Of a DNA stretch of 58,314 bases, positions 34,187 to 42,631 are shown in pieces. Under the pieces are notes generated by a model. The model was given only the letters and a program-made list of their open reading frames with translations. It made no database searches and was not told the origin of the DNA. The DNA comes from an uncultured Alphaproteobacteria bacterium (GTDB lineage Bacteria > Pseudomonadota > Alphaproteobacteria > HIMB59 > GCA-002718135). The stretch spans positions 1 through 58,314 of the forward strand of contig CACBAT010000011.1 of the NCBI GenBank assembly GCA_902537325.1. The letters run 5' to 3'. Made by a program: the position numbers and the translations under genes. The number at the start of each line of letters is the position of its first letter. The stretch's first letter is position 1.

Positions 34187-34507
34187 TTACATTTCTGTAG
34201 CGCCAGTCTCTGTTCTCCAAATTAATCCATCTTTTTTTAATGCAACCATCATTAAAGCTTCTTTGTCTCCAGATGCATAAGTATTAAAACGATGTGTGAC
34301 TAAAATTTCATCATTTTCATAAATACAACGAACTTTATCTTGAGTAATATTATTGAACATTTCTAATGTTTGTTCTTCACTTCCTTCACTTTTTTTAAAA
34401 ACTTTATTTTGTTTATGACTAATAAATTCATGATCTTCATGGAAAAGAGCTCTGTGAGCTTTTGCATCTTTTTCTTCAAATGCTTTTTGTAATTTTTCAA
34501 ATAACAT
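34187..34507 (-). CDS. SnoaL/NTF2-like protein (106 aa)
   Basis: A short cone-fold protein of the nuclear transport factor 2 superfamily: first helix LFEKLQKAFEEKDAKAHRAL, then FHEDHEFISHKQNKVFKKSEG, and final strands ILVTHRFNTYASGDKEALMM and LIWRTETGATEM. The superfamily includes SnoaL-type cyclases and ketosteroid isomerases; no active-site set can be assigned here. Strong AAGGAGA before the ATG. First gene of the three-gene minus-strand group. Confidence 0.7.
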   Translation of the reverse strand: MLFEKLQKAFEEKDAKAHRALFHEDHEFISHKQNKVFKKSEGSEEQTLEMFNNITQDKVRCIYENDEILVTHRFNTYASGDKEALMMVALKKDGLIWRTETGATEM

Positions 34508-34624
34508 AAATCTCCTTTTGTTTAGTAAAATCTAAAATTAAAATTTTACAATTTTGTGAATATTCTATTACTGGATAATAATTAAGTTAAGAAAAATAAT
34601 GTTATTAATTAAAACTAATAAATA

Positions 34625-35344
34625 TTAATGAATAATTGAAAATTCAGATAAATCTCCACGCATTGTAGAAACGGATATTTGAATTTTATTTCCTTCTTTA
34701 TCAACATCTAAACCTGTAGATATTAAGAGTGGCATTAATTTAGAAATTTTAATAATTCTTCTTTCATATGCATCTGGCAATCTTGTACTTAAATACGTTT
34801 TACTGCGATGAAATTCATAGACACCCAAACTTTTCAAAGCCAGAGTTATGCTTAGGAATTTTTTTATTCTTTTTTCAATATCAGGAAATTTTTCTCTCAT
34901 AAAATAATGCCTTGATATGGATACAACGCTACCATCAATTTTTCTCAATAGTTCACACATAATAATTTTTTTAAAATCTTTTGCTTCTAATAAATTTTGA
35001 ACAAATATTGGAGGTTTCATTATTTTTGACCTTAAAAAAATAGCAGAGGAATCTCTTTTTTCTAACAAAGCATTTAAATGAAATTTACTATTTTTGGAAA
35101 GATGGACTCTGTAAATATTTTTAGTGATAAAACTACCTTTTCCTTGATGCGAAATTATAACGTTTTCATTTTCTAATTTTTTAATTGCTTTTCTTACTGA
35201 GTATCGTGAAATATTATTTTTTTTTGATAATATGTTTTGAGATTCTAGTTTTTGTCCACTTAGTAATTCTTTATTTAAAATTTTTTCTTTAATTTTAAAA
35301 TATAATATTTCCCATTGATTTTTATCATCTTTTAAAAGTTTCAT
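34625..35344 (-). CDS. phnF: PhnF-type GntR transcriptional regulator
   Basis: The 239-residue protein has a GntR winged helix at about residues 8-75 (SQNILSKKNNISRYSVRKAI, then ENENVIISHQGKGSFI) and a UTRA ligand domain from about 90. The UTRA part has the PhnF-like stretch VYEFHRSKTYLSTRLPDAYE and the ISVSTMRGD end. PhnF represses phosphonate genes in other bacteria. Here it is divergent from the 18-gene phosphonate cluster across a 164-base region that contains a perfect palindrome, strongly suggesting local control and autoregulation. Which ligand it senses is unknown. Confidence 0.8.
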   Translation of the reverse strand: MKLLKDDKNQWEILYFKIKEKILNKELLSGQKLESQNILSKKNNISRYSVRKAIKKLENENVIISHQGKGSFITKNIYRVHLSKNSKFHLNALLEKRDSSAIFLRSKIMKPPIFVQNLLEAKDFKKIIMCELLRKIDGSVVSISRHYFMREKFPDIEKRIKKFLSITLALKSLGVYEFHRSKTYLSTRLPDAYERRIIKISKLMPLLISTGLDVDKEGNKIQISVSTMRGDLSEFSIIH

Positions 35345-35407
35345 ATTTATTTTTTACATTTTTTTGTTTCAATTTTACTACATTTACTTTCTTATTTCAC
35401 ACAGTAA

Positions 35408-35439
35408 TAAAGTTGGTTACAACACAATATTAAAGTTGG
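35408..35439. promoter_or_regulatory. Direct repeat TAAAGTTGG x2, candidate operator
   Basis: TAAAGTTGG occurs at 35408-35416 and again at 35431-35439, start-to-start distance 23 bases (about two helical turns). The first copy also forms GTTG-N4-CAAC (35412-35423). Sites on one DNA face in the phnF/phosphonate divergent region suggest binding by PhnF or another regulator. It does not match the TGGTATAGACCA site known for mycobacterial PhnF. Confidence 0.4.
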
Positions 35440-35464
35440 AAGATAATTTAAATAAAATTCAATA

Positions 35465-35488
35465 TATTTGTAATTTTTTTTACAAATA
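35465..35488. promoter_or_regulatory. Perfect 9-bp palindrome, candidate PhnF operator
   Basis: TATTTGTAA (35465-35473), six T, TTACAAATA (35480-35488). It lies 20 bases upstream of the GTG of the first phosphonate-cluster gene. Either a dimeric repressor (PhnF is the obvious candidate) binds it as DNA, or it forms an RNA hairpin in the 5' leader next to the start codon. Confidence 0.5.
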
Positions 35489-35508
35489 ATTTTTCTATTA
35501 CCTTTTTT

Positions 35509-36396
35509 GTGATAGTTAATTCTGACATAATTTATAAAGGTAACATTCACTGCCACTCAACTAATAGTGATGGTCAATTGTCACCTGAAAAGGTTTGTGA
35601 ATTTTATAAAAACCTAAATTATGATTTTATTTCTTTAACTGACCATTTTAAAAGTGAATACAATTTTACCATTAGTGATACATCAAATTTCTCCGATGAT
35701 AAATTTACAACAATAACTGGTGCAGAACTTCACGCTGGTAAAAATAGTAATGGAGACGAATGGCATATCTTATCTGTTGGTATTCCTAAAGATTTCACTT
35801 CCCCGACTGAAGATGAATCTGGGCCTGAAATAGCTACAAGAGCTCTAAAAGCTGGAGCTTTTGTTGCTATCGCCCATCCTGAATGGTCAGGTTTAAATCT
35901 AAATGATGCATTATCTATGCCCTTAGGTATTCATGCAATTGAAGCATTTAATGGTGTTTGCAAAACTTTTGGAAGAGAAAATGGCTCATATTTAATTGAT
36001 CAAGTTATGGCTTCGGGTAGAATGATTGGAGCTATTGCAACTGATGATGCTCATTATTACGAAAAAGATGCCAATGCAGGTTGGGTTATGGTTCAAGCAG
36101 CATCTAACTCGCATAATGATATATTGGATGCGCTTAAATCTGGAAATTATTATGGATCAACAGGGCCAGAGATAATTAGAAGTGAAATAGTTAGTGAATA
36201 TTTTCATGTAGAAACTTCTAATGTTGATTATATCGGTTTAGTTGGTCGAGGAGCAAGATTTGAAAAAATTTCAGGTGAAAACCTTAAAGAAGCAAAACTT
36301 CCATTAGCAAAGTTCCATAATAGTTGGGCAAGATTAATTTTAAGAACAAATGACGGTAAACAGGCCTGGGGTCATCCGTTTAAGGTTTATTTATAA
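35509..36396 (+). CDS. PHP-domain metallo-phosphoesterase (candidate PhnPP)
   Basis: This 295-residue protein carries the PHP metal ligands: HCHS (about 15-18), SLTDHF, GAELH, AHPEW and ATDDAHYY. It starts at GTG 35509. A PHP enzyme of Eggerthella lenta (PhnPP) is known to open 5-phosphoribosyl 1,2-cyclic phosphate, the PhnJ product, and to remove the phosphate. Since phnP and phnN are absent here, this gene may do that job. Alternatively it cleaves a phosphonate ester brought in by the ABC importer whose first permease gene begins 4 bases later. The domain is seen; both roles are inference. CehA/McbA-type hydrolases are also close. Confidence 0.72.
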   Translation: MIVNSDIIYKGNIHCHSTNSDGQLSPEKVCEFYKNLNYDFISLTDHFKSEYNFTISDTSNFSDDKFTTITGAELHAGKNSNGDEWHILSVGIPKDFTSPTEDESGPEIATRALKAGAFVAIAHPEWSGLNLNDALSMPLGIHAIEAFNGVCKTFGRENGSYLIDQVMASGRMIGAIATDDAHYYEKDANAGWVMVQAASNSHNDILDALKSGNYYGSTGPEIIRSEIVSEYFHVETSNVDYIGLVGRGARFEKISGENLKEAKLPLAKFHNSWARLILRTNDGKQAWGHPFKVYL

Positions 36397-36399
36397 AAA

Positions 36400-37314
36400 A
36401 TGCGGTTCGTAATTATAAGAACTCTAAGAGCTTTTTTAACAATTTGGGGAGTCATTACTCTTACTTTCATTGCTACAAGAATAGCAGGAAATCCGATTGA
36501 TAATTTTGCACCCGAAGGTTTAAGTAATGAAGAGTATAACTATTTAATGGAGTATTTTGGACTCAATGAGTCATACTTTGTCCAATATATTAGTTATTTT
36601 AAAGGAATAATAGAAGGTAATTTTGGTTTTTCTTATTTTTCTTTTCAACCTGTAACAGAAGTTTTTTTTAGTAAATTACCTAATACTTTAGCTTTATTTG
36701 GATATGCATTTTTAGTTTCATTAATAATTGGCATTCCTCTTGGAATTTACGCTGCTATTTACCGAAATTCAATTTTAACCACATTCATAATGGCTTTAGC
36801 ATTTACTGGATATGCTATTCCTAATTACATATTAGCTATATTTGCCATCCTTCTTTTTTCTTTTACGCTTCATTTATTACCAACTGTAGGTTTAGAAACT
36901 CCCTATCATTATATTATGCCAGTAGGCTGTTTAGCTATGTCTATGTTGGCCGGTAAAATCCGTTATTCACGCTCAGCAATGCTTGATGTTCTCAATGAAG
37001 ATTATATTCGTACGGCAAGATCAAAAGGCTTATCAGAACGTATAGTTATTTTTAAGCATGCATTTAGAAATGCATCAATGCCTATCGTTTCAATTCTTGG
37101 ATTACAAATTGCAGGTTTTATTGCTGCTGTTGTTTTAGTTGAAGCAGTTTTTGCCATTGATGGAATAGGGAACTTAATTGTTAAGGCTGCGATCTTTAGC
37201 AATTATCCAATACTCCAATATGGTGTGATGCTATGGGGTTCAATAGTTGTATTGGCTACTCTCTTAGTTGATCTGACATATGCATTATTAGATCCTAGAA
37301 TTAGAGTAAACTGA
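36400..37314 (+). CDS. Peptide/nickel-type ABC permease (DppB-like)
   Basis: The 304-residue, six-span protein has the DppB opening (LRAFLTIWGVITLTFIATRI with GNPID) and EAA loop EDYIRTARSKGLSERIVIFK near residue 200, ending VDLTYALLDPRIRVN. Together with the following DppC, DppA and DppDF-like genes it forms a complete importer of the dipeptide/oligopeptide/nickel class. Placement between the PHP enzyme and phnGHIJKLM under a PhnF regulator suggests a phosphorus-containing substrate. Its stop overlaps the next start. Confidence 0.9.
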   Translation: MRFVIIRTLRAFLTIWGVITLTFIATRIAGNPIDNFAPEGLSNEEYNYLMEYFGLNESYFVQYISYFKGIIEGNFGFSYFSFQPVTEVFFSKLPNTLALFGYAFLVSLIIGIPLGIYAAIYRNSILTTFIMALAFTGYAIPNYILAIFAILLFSFTLHLLPTVGLETPYHYIMPVGCLAMSMLAGKIRYSRSAMLDVLNEDYIRTARSKGLSERIVIFKHAFRNASMPIVSILGLQIAGFIAAVVLVEAVFAIDGIGNLIVKAAIFSNYPILQYGVMLWGSIVVLATLLVDLTYALLDPRIRVN

Positions 37315-38186
37315 TGTTTTCAATTCTTAATAATAGTGAATTAGTTAAAAAATTCAAAAAAAGTGATTTAATCATTAAGGGAGGTTTATTTCTTTTATTC
37401 TTTTTAATACTTGTTGCTATCTTTGCACCTATTCTTGCACCTTATGATCCAAATTCGACGAGCTTGTTAGCTAGATTAAGACCTCCTTTAGGTTTTGAAA
37501 AATTTAAAGTTGGCTTTTTGCTAGGCACCGATGAACTTGGAAGAGATATGCTTTCAAGATTAATATATGGTTTAAGGTTTACTTTATTTATTGCTTTAGT
37601 AGGATCATTAATCTCCATGACGATTGGAACCTTAATAGGTGTCATATCTGGATATGTTGGAGGTATCATAGACAACATTTTTATGATGTTGGTAGATATA
37701 CAGATTGCATTTCCAGGTACTTTAATGGCTTTATTATTAATATCTGTTTTTGGCTCGAGTATTACAATCCTAATTTTTGTAGTAGGTATTAGTGGTTGGG
37801 AAAATTATGCTAGAGTTGTAAGAGGTCAAGTAATACAAATAAAAAATGAACCCTATGTATCTGCTGCGCAAGTAGCAGGGGCGAAACCAAGAAGAATTAT
37901 TCTTCTTCATATGCTTCCAAATATTGCTTCCCCAATTATCGTCTTATACACTTTTGGTATTTCTAATATAATTTTATTAGAAAGTTCTTTATCGTTCTTG
38001 GGCTTAGGTATTCAGCCTCCAACAGCTACTTTAGGATCAATGACAGGCTTAGGAAGAGATTTTTTATCTTCCTATCCTCATATTTGTGTTTTGCCAGCAA
38101 TAGTGATTTTATTAATTGCTTTAGTATTTTTGTTACTGGGTGATTGGTTACGAGATTCTCTTGATGTTCGTTTACAAAGAAAATGA
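37314..38186 (+). CDS. Peptide/nickel-type ABC permease (DppC-like)
   Basis: The 290-residue second permease has the DppC signature: PYDPNSTSLLARLRPPLGFE then FLLGTDELGRDMLSRLIYG, the EAA loop NEPYVSAAQVAGAKPRRIIL near residue 180, and the C-terminal GDWLRDSLDVRL. Six spans. It starts on the last base of the previous stop (ACTGATG), indicating translational coupling. Confidence 0.92.
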   Translation: MFSILNNSELVKKFKKSDLIIKGGLFLLFFLILVAIFAPILAPYDPNSTSLLARLRPPLGFEKFKVGFLLGTDELGRDMLSRLIYGLRFTLFIALVGSLISMTIGTLIGVISGYVGGIIDNIFMMLVDIQIAFPGTLMALLLISVFGSSITILIFVVGISGWENYARVVRGQVIQIKNEPYVSAAQVAGAKPRRIILLHMLPNIASPIIVLYTFGISNIILLESSLSFLGLGIQPPTATLGSMTGLGRDFLSSYPHICVLPAIVILLIALVFLLLGDWLRDSLDVRLQRK

Positions 38187-38261
38187 TTTCAAGAGATGGT
38201 GTTTTATTTTTAATGGTTAAAAATAAAACTAAATTTAACTTTTTAGTTAATGGAGTAAACT

Positions 38262-39914
38262 ATGAAAATAAAAAAATTTGTTAGAAATTTATTTATAATT
38301 CTAACATCTATTTCATCATTATCTTTAACTTCTTTTGCGAATGCAGTTGAAATAAAAGTTGGTGTGTTAAATCTATCAGCCACGTTTGCACCAGCACAAA
38401 GTCACTCAAATGTTGATTCACAATTTTTTGTAAACATGATGGAACCTTTGATAGGTAAAAATGCAAAAAATATGGATAATGAATTTGGTCCGATGTTTGG
38501 TGGATTGGCTGAGTCGTATGAAATTCATCCAAGTAAACAAATTATTGATTTTAAAATTAGAAAAGGTGTAAAATTTCATAATGGTGATGACATGACCATT
38601 GAAGATGTTCTTTTTTCTTTACAATCAATGATTAATGTTACCGATCCTATAAGAACAGAAAGATCTAAAGAATTTTTTGGAAATATAGCTAGAGCTGAAG
38701 CACTCGATGAAAACACTGTTCGAGTTATTACTAAAAAACCAGATTTTCTAACGGAATTATTTCTATCTTCACAACAATCAATGATTTATCCTAAGAAATA
38801 TCTTATGGGTTTGACAGGTGATCCTGATATTGATGAAATATCTGATTATCGTGCTTTCGGATTAGCACCTGTTGGTACTGGTCCTTATAAGGTTACATCA
38901 TTTAATCCAAGAGTCGAAATTGTTTATGAAAGACATGATGATTATTGGGGTGAAAAAGCACCATACGATAAAATAACTATGGTAAGAATTCCAGAAGCTG
39001 CGGCAAGAGTAACTGCTCTTATCAATGGAGAAATTGATTTAGCTACAAACATAGCGCCAGATCAGTTGGCAACAATTGATAATGCCCCAGGTTATAAAAC
39101 CACAGGTGCAGTAACTCCTTTATTTCATGTAATCTATTTTGCTGGTGCTGGCTATGATAGGGAAAGTGATGCTCTCTCTGGTGGATCAAAAACTTTCACT
39201 AAAGAACTTCGTCAAGCAATGGTATCAGCTGTAGATAGAGATCTTTTAAATGATGCTTTATGGTTTGGAAAGTCTGTAGTTCCTACTACGCATTCATATC
39301 CTAACTACGGGAAATTTTATACTCCTGATTTTGATACTTTTAGTTACGATATTGAAAAAGCTAAAAAACTTATCAAAGATAATAATTTAGAAGGAACAAA
39401 ATTAGAATTTTGGACTGATCCATATTATTATACAAATGGTCTTCTAGCTGCTCAGGCAATGGCCGAGATGTGGAAAGAAATTGGTATTGATGTAACTATT
39501 CGAACAACGGAAACTTGGGCTTCTAAAGGTGAGCCTGGTTCTTGGGGGTACAATGGTCAAATGCAGAATTGGTCAAATCCAATGTATTATGCAGATCCTC
39601 ATGGCTCATTTGGAAAAATGTGGGCTCCAGGTGGTGCAGGAATGACAAGAGAACTTTGGAATCCATCGATCGGTATGGAAGCATATACTGAATTGTATAA
39701 TGAGTTTAGATGGGAATTAGACCCTGAAAAACGAAATGCAAAATATGGTGAAATAATGGATCTCGTCAAAGAAGATGCTTTCATGTTAGTTCTATATCAA
39801 CCATTTGAAAGTTATGGAATGAGAGAAGATCTTCATTGGGATCCTTTCCCTGGACATATACCGTACGTTCTTGATTTTAGAGCAGGCATGTTTGAGGATG
39901 ATAGATTAAATTAA
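38262..39914 (+). CDS. Periplasmic solute-binding protein, family 5 (peptide/opine/nickel type)
   Basis: A signal peptide of about 27 residues (cut after FANA) leads into a 523-residue mature protein of family 5: IHPSKQIIDFKIRKGVKFHN, GDDMTIEDVLFSLQSM, GTGPYKVTSFNP and AARVTALINGEIDLATNI. Family 5 proteins bind peptides, opines, nickel complexes and some glycosides. The ligand cannot be read from sequence. It is flanked upstream by both permeases and downstream by a stable hairpin and the ATPase gene. Confidence 0.9.
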   Translation: MKIKKFVRNLFIILTSISSLSLTSFANAVEIKVGVLNLSATFAPAQSHSNVDSQFFVNMMEPLIGKNAKNMDNEFGPMFGGLAESYEIHPSKQIIDFKIRKGVKFHNGDDMTIEDVLFSLQSMINVTDPIRTERSKEFFGNIARAEALDENTVRVITKKPDFLTELFLSSQQSMIYPKKYLMGLTGDPDIDEISDYRAFGLAPVGTGPYKVTSFNPRVEIVYERHDDYWGEKAPYDKITMVRIPEAAARVTALINGEIDLATNIAPDQLATIDNAPGYKTTGAVTPLFHVIYFAGAGYDRESDALSGGSKTFTKELRQAMVSAVDRDLLNDALWFGKSVVPTTHSYPNYGKFYTPDFDTFSYDIEKAKKLIKDNNLEGTKLEFWTDPYYYTNGLLAAQAMAEMWKEIGIDVTIRTTETWASKGEPGSWGYNGQMQNWSNPMYYADPHGSFGKMWAPGGAGMTRELWNPSIGMEAYTELYNEFRWELDPEKRNAKYGEIMDLVKEDAFMLVLYQPFESYGMREDLHWDPFPGHIPYVLDFRAGMFEDDRLN

Positions 39915-39922
39915 ATTATAAA

Positions 39923-39946
39923 GGAGGGCAGAATAATCTGCCCTCC
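39923..39946 (+). terminator. Intercistronic hairpin after the family 5 binding-protein gene
   Basis: GGAGGGCAGA (39923-39932), loop ATAA, TCTGCCCTCC (39937-39946): a perfect 10-bp, GC-rich stem 8 bases after the stop and 14 bases before the ATPase gene. The following TGATTAATATTTT is only mildly T-rich. Likely an RNA-stabilising or partly terminating element that raises binding-protein mRNA over the ATPase. Confidence 0.8.
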
Positions 39947-39960
39947 ATGATTAATATTTT

Positions 39961-41709
39961 ATGAAAAAAAAATTATTAGAAGTTAAAAATTTAGAATTAT
40001 CATTCGGTAATAATGATAGTTATTTTAAAGCTCTAAAAAATATTAGTTTTGATATTTATCCAAATGAAACTGTGTCTATAGTAGGTGAATCAGGATCAGG
40101 TAAATCTGTTACTGCAATGGGCGTAATGTCATTAATTCAAAAGGCAGGTGGAAATATTGAAAATGGATCAATCATATTTGATGAAAAATATAATATGGTG
40201 AATATCGAAGAAGAGAAGGCAAGAAGCATTCGAGGAAACATGATTTCGATGATTTTTCAAGAACCTATGACTTCTTTAAATCCAGTTTTTACAGTAGGTG
40301 AGCAAATTTTAGAAGCCCTAATTACTCATAAAAATGTCTCAAAAGAAAAAGGGAGGCAAATGGTAATAGAGGCAATGAAAGAAGTTAAAATTGCTCAAGC
40401 TGAAAAAAGATTTTCCCAATACCCTCACGAATTATCAGGAGGTATGCGACAGAGAATAATGATTGCGATGGCACTTGTTTGTGAACCAAAATTATTAATT
40501 GCCGATGAACCTACAACGGCTCTAGATGTAACAATTCAAGCACAAATTTTATGGTTGATAAAACAATTAAAAGAAAATCATGGTACAGCAGTAATGTTTA
40601 TTACACACGATTTAGGTGTTGTTGCTCAAATTTCAGATAGAGTTGTTGTTATGAAAAGAGGCTCTATTATTGAAACAGGTACCGTTAATCAAATTTATAA
40701 TAATCCAGGAGATCCGTATACCAAAAATTTAATAGAGTCAGTGCCAAAACTTGGGAATGAACATCAAAAATTATACAGAGAGGAAAACAAATTTATTTTA
40801 GAATTTAATAATGTTACTGTAAAATATCCTGTAAGAAGGGGTATCTTAAATAATGTTACAACTGAGTTATGTGCTGTAGATAGAGCAAACTTCAAAATTA
40901 AAGAAGGTCAAACATTAGGAATTGTTGGAGAGTCAGGTTGTGGAAAATCCACAATTGCTAAAACAGTTGCAGGATTAGTTAAACCAGAATCTGGAGAAAT
41001 AATTTTAGATGGAACCAACGCATTAGACTTAAAAGGAAGAGATCTTCAAAACTTTAAAAAAAATATAGGTATGATATTTCAAGATCCATTCGCATCTTTG
41101 AGCCCAAGAAGAACAGCTGCTCAACAAATTTCAGAACCATTAGAAATTCATAATGCTGGTTCCAGGAAATTTATACAAGAAAGAGTTGAATGGTTAATAA
41201 ATAAAGTGGGTCTAGATAATTCACATTTGTATAGATATCCTCATGAATTTTCAGGAGGACAAAGGCAAAGGTTAAGTATAGCTAGAGCGTTAGCTCTTGA
41301 GCCAAAACTAGTTATTGCTGACGAACCTGTTTCAGCTTTGGATGTTTCTGTTCAAGAAACTGTACTTGGTCTTTTTGAAGATTTACAAAAAGAATTAAAA
41401 TTAACGTATATTTTTATTTCACATGATCTATCAGTAATTGAAAAAATAAGTGACTGGGTTGCAGTTATGTATTTTGGAAGAATTGTTGAAAGTGGTAAAG
41501 TTAAAGATGTGTTAAGAAAAACTAAACATGATTATACAAAAAACTTAATTAAATCAGTTCCTACACCTGATCCAAATATAAAGATGACTCAACCAAAAAT
41601 GTTTTCTGAAATAAAAAGTGATTTATTATTAAAGAAAGGATATCAATTTGAGGAAGACTTACAATATGATGATAATTTAGAAAATCATAGAATGCTTCTT
41701 TCTAGTTAA
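39961..41709 (+). CDS. Fused double ATPase of the dipeptide-type importer (DppDF-like)
   Basis: One 582-residue chain contains two ABC ATPase domains. The first has Walker A GESGSGKS at 42-49, signature LSGGMRQRIMIAMAL and Walker B LLIADEPTTALDV. The second has Walker A GESGCGKS at 323-330, signature FSGGQRQRLSIARAL and Walker B LVIADEPVSALDV. Both have the oligopeptide C-terminal extension (DPYTKNLIESVP; HDYTKNLIKSVPTPDP). Such fusions (YejF/GsiA-like) energise a DppBC pair. A C-terminal tail of about 40 residues follows. ATG comes 14 bases after the hairpin; the ribosome site is not obvious. Confidence 0.93.
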   Translation: MKKKLLEVKNLELSFGNNDSYFKALKNISFDIYPNETVSIVGESGSGKSVTAMGVMSLIQKAGGNIENGSIIFDEKYNMVNIEEEKARSIRGNMISMIFQEPMTSLNPVFTVGEQILEALITHKNVSKEKGRQMVIEAMKEVKIAQAEKRFSQYPHELSGGMRQRIMIAMALVCEPKLLIADEPTTALDVTIQAQILWLIKQLKENHGTAVMFITHDLGVVAQISDRVVVMKRGSIIETGTVNQIYNNPGDPYTKNLIESVPKLGNEHQKLYREENKFILEFNNVTVKYPVRRGILNNVTTELCAVDRANFKIKEGQTLGIVGESGCGKSTIAKTVAGLVKPESGEIILDGTNALDLKGRDLQNFKKNIGMIFQDPFASLSPRRTAAQQISEPLEIHNAGSRKFIQERVEWLINKVGLDNSHLYRYPHEFSGGQRQRLSIARALALEPKLVIADEPVSALDVSVQETVLGLFEDLQKELKLTYIFISHDLSVIEKISDWVAVMYFGRIVESGKVKDVLRKTKHDYTKNLIKSVPTPDPNIKMTQPKMFSEIKSDLLLKKGYQFEEDLQYDDNLENHRMLLSS

Positions 41710-41713
41710 AATT

Positions 41714-42631
41714 GTGTACACCGAAAAAACTTATAGAAAAAAATTAGAAAATTTTATCAATAAAAAATACCTTGCAAGTTTTTTAGTTTTATTAAGTGCT
41801 CTTACAATTGCAAGTATGATGTCAGCATTTAAAATTTCGAGTCAATATCTATCATTCTATCAAATTATATTTATTAAATCTATTGGCAGCACTCTACTGC
41901 TATTTCCAATATTTATTTTTTCAGGTATAAAATTTTTACCAGAAAATGGTTATCAATTATATTTTTTAAGAATATTTCTAATAATTGGGGCTATAGTTTG
42001 CTGGATTTATTCAATTGTTAACTTACCTATGGGAACCGCAACTGCTATATCATTTTCTAAAAGCTTTTTTGTACTTTGGTTAGCTTATTTATTTTTATCA
42101 GAAAATATTACTTTTCAAAAAATACTAGTCACCTTTATAGGATTTTTAGGCGTATTATTATGCTTAGAATTTTCAAATTCATCGATTTTAATTTCTGGTA
42201 TTGTTGGAATAATTGGGGCTGTTTTTGCTGCTGGATTGACTATAGTTATTAAAAAGCTCTCCATAAAAGAACCTGTTTTAAGGATAATGCTAATTCCAAA
42301 TATTGCTATAACATTATTGTTTTTATTACCCGCTATTTATAGTTGGAATGAAATTCCAACTTCAATTTTTTTACCAATTCTAATTATGATCACTTTTGGT
42401 TCTATTTCTCAATGGTGTTTTCTTACTGCTTATAAATTAGTTGATGTGTCGTATATAGCTCCATGGGAATATTCTAGATTAGTTGCTGCAATAATTTTTG
42501 GATTTATATTTTTCAATGAATTATTAACAATTAATATTATAGTTGGTATAATTTTAATAATTGGCTCAACATATTATTCATTACTTTATATAAAATCTGA
42601 AGATAGTTATTCAATAGAGGCAAGAAACTAA
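41714..42631 (+). CDS. DMT-superfamily permease (EamA type) inside the phosphonate cluster
   Basis: The frame begins with GTG 41714, four bases after the ATPase stop. The 305-residue product has about ten spans, the EamA half-repeat landmarks PMGTATAISFSKSFFVLWLA and YKLVDVSYIAPWEYSRLVAA. It could export a by-product of C-P bond cleavage (for example an alcohol, amine or organic acid) or of the conjugate moiety removed by the phosphoesterases. Function is inferred only from position. It shares its stop with the next ATG. Confidence 0.83.
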   Translation: MYTEKTYRKKLENFINKKYLASFLVLLSALTIASMMSAFKISSQYLSFYQIIFIKSIGSTLLLFPIFIFSGIKFLPENGYQLYFLRIFLIIGAIVCWIYSIVNLPMGTATAISFSKSFFVLWLAYLFLSENITFQKILVTFIGFLGVLLCLEFSNSSILISGIVGIIGAVFAAGLTIVIKKLSIKEPVLRIMLIPNIAITLLFLLPAIYSWNEIPTSIFLPILIMITFGSISQWCFLTAYKLVDVSYIAPWEYSRLVAAIIFGFIFFNELLTINIIVGIILIIGSTYYSLLYIKSEDSYSIEARN

